DNA of 64,000 nt, taken from the NCBI RefSeq assembly GCF_030272615.1, contig NC_081412.1, positions 473,910,157-473,974,156 of the forward strand. Reading direction: 5' to 3'. Below are positions 55,633 to 64,000 of the stretch, piece by piece (the stretch's first letter is position 1; each line of letters starts with the position of its first letter). A program made the position numbers and the translations under genes. The notes under the pieces were generated by a model. That model was not told where the DNA came from and made no database searches. It saw nothing but the letters and a program-made list of their open reading frames with translations. Origin of the DNA: Cryptomeria japonica. Taxonomy: Eukaryota; Streptophyta; Pinopsida; Cupressales; Cupressaceae.

Positions 55633-58600
55633 ATGTATTCTTCAGAATACATCGATGTGGAGTGGCCAATATCCCTAGATTGCAAATATCATTATGCACT
55701 TTGTAGAACAATAAGCGCTCTTCCACCTGCACGCCTTCCACCCACACTTGCTAGGGTGTCGTTCGGTGACACACTTGCTTTATTTCTTTATATCACTAAT
55801 TCAATATTTTATGTACAAAATGCAACAATTTCTCTTTTTCCTGCTATTATTTTCATGAAACTAATGGAACGAAATACAAAGGAAACATCTTCATAACACC
55901 TAAACATTGATATTGTATTGTAAGGTTAACTGCACAAGTGAATCACTTCAATGATGGAGGATATGAGTACATTTACAGTTAGAATAATACATTATTGAAA
56001 TACCCCCAAATAACAATTTGAATGTGTTAATGATGAATTGTTATAGACAATCAACCAACGTAGTTTTTAATTTATTTATTTTTTGTTATATGTTATCTTT
56101 CACCTATGGGAAGTAGTAACGTTTGGCATTCATGAGAATATTTTCCTGTGGTGTATGTTATTAAGATGGGGAGACAACACAAATGGCATTTATTAATGGA
56201 CTTACAATTTCAAGATGTTGGGAATGGAGTTGGTCATTTTTCAGCCAACAATCTCCTTTGGAGTCCAATTGTTGCTGAAGTTGATGGTCATACTGACCAT
56301 TGTGCAATAATTCATTTTCATGGATTGGATGATTTTATTATAGGAGAATCCTTTGTTGAAAGTGTGGAAGCCACATTTATCTGTACACATCATAATGAGA
56401 AGCACAATGGAAGCTTAAAAGAGAACTCAATGATGATGTATTCATGGTGAGTACATTGCATCATTCATTTAATATGTACACAATATTTTCTCTAGCTTTA
56501 GATTGGTTGTTGACAACATGACAATATGCATTTCACTTATTGGTGTGCGTATGGTCCAGACGACCATAGGAATGATCCTCCCACAAGGGAATGAGCAATG
56601 AACTTTACAAAGAAACAGGGTTGCCAGTGATAAATTATCATTAAGGTGATGGAAGGTAGACCAGATGTAGCTATACTAATATTCAATCAAAGGCTTCATG
56701 TGGATGCAAATGGTCAATTTTATTATGGTGTTGATGATATAATGAATGAGTCACGTTCCTAATTTTCTCCAAACCTTTCAGCTGAATGCAGAAGTTATGT
56801 TGAGAGCTTGTTGCTAATGGATGTTAGTGTTGATTCTATCATGGATGGACACCTATTTGATCATCATTTTTGTACCTTGTTGAGGAAGAGAGATAAATTC
56901 CTAACACATAAGGATGTCTTGAATGCATGGAGGAGGGTGAAGTCCAATTGCTCGCAAAAGCATGCCAATGATTCCAATAGTATAATGCTATGGGAATTAG
57001 AGGATGTGGCTAATTTCTTTTATTTCAATCTACCTCAAGGTGCTGACTAGCATTACATCATGGGGATCCAAACTCTATCGATGTTGAACATGATGGTCGT
57101 ACAGTCCCACAACTCAATTATTTCCATGGATTCCACCTTTGCAACCAATAAATATGGGGTTACATCCTTTGAATCCTTTCTATGCATTCTTATTTATGTT
57201 TTTTAAAAAATATGGATGCATTGATGGCAGTGGCTAATCTCCACACAAAATAGCATGGAAAAAAGGAAATTCAACTCCCAGATTTGCAAAACACAGTGTT
57301 TTTTTCATGATGTTATATGGACGCAGATAATGAAGATTTAGGTACTCAAAATTATGTAAAAATATGTTGTGGTTGGAGGATTTTTAGAAATTGTATGCAA
57401 TGCTATTTTGTGTGGAGATTAGCTACGCATTGCCCTTATTTGAGCTAACGATTGTGTTTGGTTGATTGCCAAGCAATACCAATTGTATTCGATACTAGTT
57501 TTTGATGAAAAACAACATGGGGTGCTTGTTGCATAGGTGATGTGGTCACAGAAAAAGAGCAATGACATTTAGGTTTGGTTGACAGAGTTGCAGCGATGAG
57601 GAAAGCTAGCTAGACTTGATTGAAGGATCAATGCCTTTTTCATTGACGATTGCGCTGTAGAGATACAAGCCATATACTATGTCATGTTTTGTTAGTTGCA
57701 TTTTTTTATCTTAATTATTATGACACGTCTCATTGTGCTTGGATGTCTTGCTTATGTCCTTTTGTTGTCTTTTTAAAAGGGTTGTATTTGAGTGTCGCAT
57801 ATTGCTTTGTATTTGGCATGTGCAGCACACATGGTTGAAGAATGTGTATAGGTACGCATTGATGGATAGGATGATGGACATATTTCGCTGCCTAGGGACA
57901 TTCTTGATGGAAATGAATGAAATTGAAGAGATCTAGCACTATCCGCCATTTGGACATTTTCTTTGATGAGTTTAGTGACCAACCTTGTTTCCTTGACTAC
58001 TTCTATAAAATTTGGTGCCAAGGAAATGGATGTATAGGTGAGCTATAGTTTCATTTAGTTTTCTTGTAGACCATCTAATGTTGCACGACATACATTTAGA
58101 TTTATAGTTTTTATCTTTATGGTTTGCTGTGATGTGGGCAATAAACTTCAAGCATTTCCCACATGCCAACTAGGACACAAATGCTGCCATCGAGTCTTAT
58201 CATTGCAAATTGAAGATGCACTACATGTGTGATCATCAAGGCAAACACACAAAATGAATGGATGACCTGTACTATACCCTTGCCCATAAAATGGAGCCAT
58301 CCTATAGACATAATACGATTTTGCAACAAAATGGTTTTATTAGCAACTATAGGGTGCACCATTTGTAGAGCACTATTGAGAGGGCAAGGGAAATCCCAGA
58401 TACTAATGTTGTTGCTAGTGACAGTCAACCTGGATGGTTTTGGGTTAAAATTTAGTCTTCATCAAATTGGTATATCGTAAGAATTTTTGGCCGCGACCTA
58501 TACGTTTGTGATTATCATTGGAGTTTGAAAGGAAACACTTGCAAGAACATGTTGAAGGTTGCTGCCATGAAAAAGGATGTAGGCAATGGTGGTGAATTTG

Positions 58601-59325
58601 GCTCTTGTATGTGTATACTGTTATATTCTTTTTTCCATGCCCTACTAAATCTTGTATGTGTACAATTACTCAATTGTAATAATCTCTTTTCATTTTTTAT
58701 TTTTTATTTTTGGAAAAGTATTAAATGAGCATCTAAAATTATTAATGAAGGTGACAATGTTCCAAAAACTACAGAATCTACCGCAAATCCAATACACACT
58801 GTCACACCTAATGTGATTGAAGACAATAGATGTAATATTTCTACTCCTCAACAGTCTCCTCCATCTCCCACGGATGGTGTTTCACGCATGCACACATTGA
58901 TGTTATGGAGTGAAGCACTTGATTTCTTGAATAAGTTGTCAAAAACAAGGCCACAATTAGCAACACAAATGCTATCCATCTATTCTTGTGTCTAGAAGTT
59001 AAGGATAGAGCTACAAAAATTGAATGCATTACCTTTTGATTTCAGTCCGAATTTGGATCCAGCAGCAACAAGCACTGTTTGATTGCGTCCATGGTTTAGT
59101 GCAAGAAAGGATCATGTTCGACTTCGTAGGTGTCGCAAGAAACACACTTTAGCTCCCAAAGTTCCACAGTCAGAGTTTTTCACATTCCCTTACAATTTTA
59201 AAATTGGGAGGAAGGGCAACAACCAATCTCATCAAATTGGCAGACCGGACGTTGTAGGTATTGCCTCTTTTCCACGGAACATTGGTTTGCTAGGCACTCC
59301 CATTTTTGAAAATTCATGTGCATAA
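55633..59325 (+). pseudogene. SWIM-zinc-finger MULE-like transposase (or relative), interrupted
   Basis: In order: HHLDDFI-x-GES-like HGLDDFIIGESFVES (56320-56370); HFTYWCAYGPDDHRN (56530-56572), the CWCSYGPDDHR signature; RPDVAILIFNQRLHVDANGQ (56660-56720); LLLMDVSVDSIMDGH and FLTHKDVLNAWRRVKSN (56810-56950); VQSHNSIISMDSTFATNKYG (57100-57160), where D (57129) fits the first DDE acid; LYSILVFDEKQHGVLVA (57485-57535); FIDDCAVEIQA (57640), second acid; RILLCIWHVQHTWLKNVYR (57800-57850), the C/W-H-x-x-[KR]-[AN]-W motif; DTNAAIESYHCKLKMH (58170-58220); a SWIM-like C-D-Y-H...C-K-N (58507-58545, canonical CxC...CxH, so two ligands are lost); and a basic tail RLRRCRKKHTLAPK. Stops, frameshifts and an inserted mini-element inactivate it. 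The 0.83 kb repeat follows its stop. A decayed host SWIM gene of the same superfamily cannot be excluded. Confidence 0.75.
57225..57434. mobile_element. ~210-bp inverted-repeat mini-element (MITE-like) inside the transposase
   Basis: gctaatctccacacaaaatagcat at 57233-57256 is the exact reverse complement of 57400-57423; beyond this core the arms extend imperfectly (ggcagtg / cgcattgcc). It separates TNKYG from LYSILVFDE, which are nearly adjacent in the family. Possible flanking duplication tcttatttatg (57189) / ccttatttgag (57434) is inexact and not symmetric, so the borders are approximate. Confidence 0.8.
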
Positions 59326-59384
59326 TTTTAATATGACTTACACTTGCTCGATGTGTCCTCCATTTCTATTCAATGTTTACAAAG

Positions 59385-60215
59385 CATCCTCAACTTCTAG
59401 CCCAAGAATTCCTTGTCGGCGTCTATTTTTTGACAATAATATGGGTTCGCAACGCATGGTTTATGGGGAATAGTGGCTAGTATGTACAATTTATGTTTGC
59501 CTTATTTCCTTAGCTTTACTTTGCCATTACTGATAACAATAATAGATGTGTGCACTAGGTAGTCGCATTCATTTATGCATGTATTATTTATTGCATATCC
59601 AAATCAGTAAATGCGCAATTGTCATCTAATTTAGAACATGGTGTGTTTTGCAATTTTGTTTTTCAAATAACTACATGGTGTGTTTTTCACATGTGTTATG
59701 CATTTTATAACACTGTGTTTCTTTCTATGAAGGTTTACATGCAACATTTTTTGTTTTCCACAAGGAGGTGACAAATGGAATTCTGAGCATTTGCACAAAC
59801 ATACAGGTTTTTAGATATATATTGGCCTATTCTGAATTTAATTTTGTCTTGAAAACACTGAAATGTTATGCGTTTCTCTTTGTGATAACACAGTGCATTA
59901 ACATCGTCGTTGTCTTCTTCTGTAGGTTGTGTTCTCTTATCGAAAATATTTTTCTATCTTTGTAGATAAATATGGTAAATCTTGGCACGAGACAATGATG
60001 CCTCGGTTTGATATTGTTGTGTGTCAATGGTTTATCATGAGGAGGGAGGTATAGCTTTACATTGTCGAGATGAGATTGTGTACTAGTTTTGGTGGGGACC
60101 GGTTAGTTTCATTCTTTCTTGTACGATGACTTACATGAACATGGCAGGACGGCTCATAGAGATGCTGTCAGATCACTGGATAGAATCTGTCTCTCACCAT
60201 TTTCCAAGGTCGGTC
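59385..60215 (+). repeat. Dispersed 0.83 kb repeat, copy 2 (3' flank of the SWIM transposase)
   Basis: Homologous to 5612-6445 along its length, with shared phrases catggtttatgg(g/a)gaatag, tgtgtgca(t/c)taggtagtcg, ggaattctgagcatttgca and gaggagggaggtatagcttt. It begins about 60 bp after the transposase stop (59325). It is cut at 60215 by the copia LTR. Confidence 0.85.
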
Positions 60216-61235
60216 TGATAATATCATGAAGCTATAATGATCTAGTCAACTACTAAGAGGGGGGGTGAATCAGTAGATATAAAATAAAATAAACTTTCAC
60301 CAAACTTAATTCCAACCCAGAAACAACTTGCTAAACTTAACTGGTTTAGATACTGTATCGAAAACTAGAACTGCACTGTCAAGCGTTACCGGTTGACCAT
60401 AACATCAATGATACAATGCAACAAATTTGAAAATCATATACCATTTAACCAAAACATCAATGATAAAATGCAACAAATTTGAAAATCATATACCATTTAA
60501 CCAAAACATTAAACCACTTCACTAATATCAATAATAGCTCATTTCAGATCACTTCCAGTTATGTAAACATATGTAAGTGGATTTACCAGTTAATCATATC
60601 AAAACATATCAATAAAATCATTCACCACTTGACACAATGATTTTTCACATGGAAACCTAGATGGGAAAAACCATGGTGGGGATGAATACCCACAAGTATT
60701 CTGAACGCTTCTGAAGTTTGCCCTTTTAGGAGCCAAGCCTTGTTAGAAGCTTATAGAATAATGTCCTGTTAAGAACAGAACCGGTTAGGGACCACCCGGT
60801 TAAGGGATTGACTACAATACCCTGTTAAAGGCAATACCCTGTTAGAGGTAACCTTGGTAGAGGATTTCAAATCCAAGCTAATGGATCACTTGGTTAGAGG
60901 ATTTAAACAAGAAGCTTGTTAAATCTTACCTGGTTAGGGGATTTAACTATTGTAATGGTTAGAGAACAAAAGTGTCTTTGCTAATTTGGAAATAGCACTT
61001 CCTTACTTAATCAAATCCTTTTATGCTCCTATCTACCTTAACAAAATTCTACAGACACTCCTACTGGTTTGGCAACAATCACACTACCACTCTTAACCAA
61101 ATTTCCAACACAATTACAAACAACTCATCGACCTTATAATAAAATACAATAGGTCGGTAACACAACACAAAACCTAAAAATCTCATAGATATTACAAACA
61201 TATCGATTCAATCTTAACTGTTGGATTACATAGAA
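60216..61235 (-). mobile_element. Copia LTR relic, reverse orientation
   Basis: Starts tgataatatcatgaagctat and then carries ctaagagggggggtgaatca, the reverse complement of the cccccctcttag phrase at 9.0 kb. Further in, gaccacccggttaagggatt is the reverse complement of the aatcccttaaccgggt phrase at 7.57 kb, and gatgggaaaaaccatggtgg matches the ggtttttccc phrase at 8.75 kb. No gag or pol adjoins, so it is a solo or truncated LTR. Confidence 0.75.
60401..60504 (+). repeat. 52-bp tandem repeat in the copia LTR relic
   Basis: aacatcaatgata(c/a)aatgca...ccatttaaccaa occurs at 60401-60452 and 60453-60504 with one difference, and a third start (aacatt) follows. Confidence 0.9.
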
Positions 61236-61249
61236 ATTGTTAGACACAA

Positions 61250-62095
61250 TGCACCACTAAGAGGGGGAGGGGGTGAATCAGTGGCTCTCAAATTTTTTCC
61301 CTTTAGCTATCCGTTGTGAACAATGCCGGTTTGTGAATCAAGCACAGTGCAGACTTAATGGTTAGTAATGAGACTAACTCAAACACACACACACACACAC
61401 ACACACAAGGAGACATCACATAACACCAACATATACGAGGAAAACCCAAGATGGGAAAAACCTAGGTGAGCAATATTGTTGGAGTCTACTGCTCCAATCC
61501 AATCTCATAGTAAAACACAGTTACAAAGTTTAGGGCACCAACCCAAGGAGCACCAACCCCTTACTTTAGGGAACCAACCCAAGGAGCTAGAACCCTTGCA
61601 CTGAGCTACAACTCAGTATTCACAATATAAACTTCAAATACATAAGTAGTTATCTTATTACAAGTAAATCTTGCAACCTTTTCAAATATCTTACTCTATC
61701 GGTGAAGTACCTTCTCTCCTTTATGGACTCACTCTTCTTCCTACTCTGCACCTACTGCTTCTCTGCTAGATCTACACCTCACTTTTCTTCTCATCACCAG
61801 TATCACACTATGTCGGTATAAGAACTACACGTTCACTCTCCAACCGGTTGAAGGCTTCAACCAGGTTCACTCTCACTCTCTTCTTACATGCTCATTAAGC
61901 ACTTGGCTGATCTTCTTCTTATTTGAAGAAGTATTTGCCACAACACTATATTCTTCTCTCTTTGGCCTTTTTACTTATAGCTGAGATTTCCCACCAAATC
62001 CCAATTCAAAATTCAGGAGGTTAGGGTTTCCTCACCATCCTGGAGGCAAAGCAAATCAAATCGGATCTTGCTTGAGTGAGGCTCTATACATCTAG
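61250..62095 (-). mobile_element. Second copia LTR relic, reverse orientation
   Basis: Begins tgcaccactaagagggggag, again the reverse complement of the copia LTR end motif, and includes aagatgggaaaaacctaggt like its neighbour. Otherwise it differs, so it is a different family member. It includes a duplicated phrase (accaacccaaggagc twice, near 61550 and 61568). Confidence 0.55.
61384..61407 (+). repeat. (CA)n microsatellite
   Basis: About 12 uninterrupted CA/AC units within the copia LTR relic. Confidence 0.95.
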
Positions 62096-63170
62096 GTATG
62101 ATGTCCACACTTTTCCTTATGATAGGGCACTACAAATTTGGAGGTCCAAATGTGAAAAGAGAGGCTTGGGAAACACTTAAAACCAAAGTACTAGTGGGAC
62201 TATTAACTCATGTACTGGACCTACTGGTAGCATTGAGACACGATTCAATGAAGGTATGCAAACTCAAAGTGAATAAAACACAAACAACAATCAAGAAAGT
62301 TCTAAATTTGACGAGGATGAATGGCAACTGTAAGAGATTGCCATTTATTAATATTATTACTATATCTCATGATTCATATTACAAAAGTATATTATTATGG
62401 TTGATAACTTGATGATATTTATTGAGTCTTTCAACTTTTTGCAATTAGAATTTATTATTGATTTGTAATTGTATTTTTCAACTTTCTATTTCTAGATTTA
62501 AAATAACATAATAAAATACCATAATGTCTTTATCAATACAGAGATGTTTATTTAGACATGTTGACAACTTATATTTTCATTAATTCTTTCAAAATATAGC
62601 CATATGATACAATTAATTTAATACACTACTCTATGTGATTCTCCATGCAAAAGTCAATACAAAGTTTCAGAACCTTTGCAAATGACCTTGAATTACCTTT
62701 TATAGAAACAAGGGAGCAACAACAACTTTAGGTGGATTTGCAACATGTGAAGACTCAACATCAAAATCACAAACTCAACACAAATTTACATGGCCATCAC
62801 AGGCTAAATTGGCAATTTAACAACTGCTACATGTCTGATGTCTCCTGTTCAAAAAACAGAGTTCAAAATTAAATATTAATTCAAGCCATGACAAATTAAA
62901 TATAGATAATAGTAGTGCCCAGAACCTAGTAATCAGAAATATAGAAATGCAGAAATGTTAAAACTTGGGAGAATTTGAGAATACAAATTTACAGGCTTTA
63001 GGTTTGCACCATGGATAATAAATTCATAGGTTGGATTAGCAATAGTGAGTGTTGGCTTTTTCTTGTTTAGAAAACAAAGTTATTTCAAGCGATGCCAAAT
63101 TCCAAATAGAAAAAAGCATAAAACCTTGAAATTAAGAGTAAAAGAAGAAAACTGTGCAATACATACTATG
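62096..63170. other. Intergenic, no recognisable gene
   Basis: The longest open stretch (62098-62412) has no recognisable motif. AT-rich elsewhere. Confidence 0.45.
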
Positions 63171-63174
63171 ATTC

Positions 63175-63998
63175 TTAAGATTTTTGTGCCATTTTTTGTA
63201 GGGTGCTCCACTCGTCGTCTGATGGAAGGTCAATATTATTTAAACTATGGAAGTTCAATTGCAACTTCATCAACAATTCATATTTAGAAGAGTGACTTGA
63301 CATCACTATTTCACCCAATACCACACTCAGAGTTGTAAATGGTTGGATGAATTCTAGAAAGCTTTGGGGAGTTGTGTTCTTAGGAAGCAAGTCCAAATAA
63401 GACTTCATTTTTATCTCCATATTTTTTTTGTAAGCTTCTTTTCCAATGAATTTATTTGATGGGTCAATGGTCTTAGGCAAACCAAGTTTAATTAAATTAG
63501 TTGTCTTTTCTTGCAACTTCAATATCTTTTTGCTAAATTTATCCATAACTTTTGATGTTTCCCTTAGTTTCTGGCATTTTTGAAGGATAGATGATGTCTT
63601 AACTGTGGGATCAGTGCGGCTCTTAATTCCCTTGGATGCCAAATAGCTATCACTAGTACTCTAGAATACTTGCAAAATCTGTTTTGCCATATCCTCTTTT
63701 GTAAAAATATGTATGCTCTTCTCAATGTGCCCTTTGATTTTCATATAAATTAATCTCGACTTTCATTCAATTCAAACCATTCACACAACTTGTCACTCCT
63801 CTGCATTATTTGCCCCCAAATATTTTCATGTATAAACTTCATTATATTTTTCATATTACCTTTCAATCTATACTCTGAAGTTTTAATTTTATCATTTGCA
63901 TTACATGTAAGTCTTCTTTCATTTGTGCATTTTTTTTTCTTTCTTCCTCTACTTCCTCTTACAAATGTTTTTCTTTTTCCTTCTCATGATCTAATAGG
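63175..63998 (-). pseudogene. Uncharacterised gag-like helical ORF, reaching the window edge
   Basis: 155 clean codons (63642-63175): KTSSILQKCQKLRETSKVMD, FSKKILKLQEKTTNLIKLGL, LPKTIDPSNKFIGKEAYKKN, then LDLLPKNTTPQSFLEFIQPF and a terminal LPSDDEWSTLQKMAQKS. Basic, helical, no catalytic motif. Upstream sequence to the window end still reads in parts (NMKNIMKFIHENIWGQIMQR, SDKLCEWFELNESRD) with frameshifts, plus a charged run EEVEEERKKNAQMKEDL. In composition it resembles the C-terminal third of the ORF at 24069-27116 (helical, Lys-rich), but I see no clear alignment. Possibly another retroelement accessory ORF. Confidence 0.4.
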
Positions 63999-64000
63999 TC

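Noticed and set aside
55633-59325. Active domesticated SWIM host gene
   Set aside because: Multiple stops and frameshifts, lost SWIM ligands and an inserted mini-element argue against function, although ancestry from a host family cannot be excluded.
1-64000. tRNA, rRNA or other structural RNA genes
   Set aside because: No cloverleaf-like A/B-box pair or rRNA core sequence was recognised by eye; the only tRNA-related sequences are retroelement primer-binding sites.

Overview
The window looks like a repeat-dominated stretch of a land-plant nuclear genome. A gymnosperm-like, slowly purged genome is my inference, not something the sequence proves. I find no intact host gene. Almost everything recognisable is a transposable element in decay: Ty1/copia and Ty3/gypsy LTR elements, plant L1-type LINEs with a C-terminal RNase H, a CACTA/EnSpm transposase of the TNP2 type, and a SWIM-zinc-finger MULE-like transposase. 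The only recognisable host-type coding sequence is a broken pentatricopeptide-repeat (PPR) fragment at 34.25-34.95 kb.

Layout, 0-15 kb. A 2.2 kb direct duplication (735-2902 and 12057-14212) carries a decayed gag-like acidic ORF on + and a Ty3/gypsy reverse-transcriptase scrap on -. Between the copies lie a - strand gypsy gag-protease-G-patch region (3.3-5.6 kb), a block that recurs at 59.4 kb (5.6-6.4 kb), a copia LTR with a 930-bp internal tandem duplication (6.86-8.72 kb) followed by a primer-binding site and gag (9.0-10.0 kb), and the pol end of another copia element in the opposite orientation (10.05-11.88 kb).

15-35 kb. LINE ORF1 remnant (14.8-15.8), gypsy gag/protease with its PPT and LTR (16.1-about 21.4), a motif-rich leader or LTR (21.95-23.8) before a frame-conserved but stop-riddled ~1000-codon ORF (24.07-27.12), the CACTA transposase on - with a (GAT)n poly-aspartate tract (27.46-32.75), and the PPR pseudogene.

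35-64 kb. Copia RNase H end and LTR (35.5-37.5), a deleted LINE on + (ORF1 38.1-39.2, RNase H 40.27-40.74), a complete small non-autonomous LTR element with 5-bp target duplications (41056-44383), and an approximately 8 kb LINE on - (45912-53885). The LINE is bounded by a near-perfect 15-bp duplication and contains an unexpected third ORF downstream of RNase H. After it come the SWIM/MULE-like transposase interrupted by an inverted-repeat mini-element (56.15-59.33), copia LTR relics on - (60.2-62.1) and another uncharacterised gag-like ORF (63.2-64.0).

The elements do not form a pathway; the layout records nested insertion, duplication and decay. The observations most worth following are the LINE with an extra ORF, the frame-conserved ORFs whose stops are almost all TAA/TAG (a pattern expected from cytosine deamination), the alternating-motif array at 22-23.8 kb, and the small LTR element with unrecognised cargo. 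All identities come from reading translations by eye; no database search was possible.
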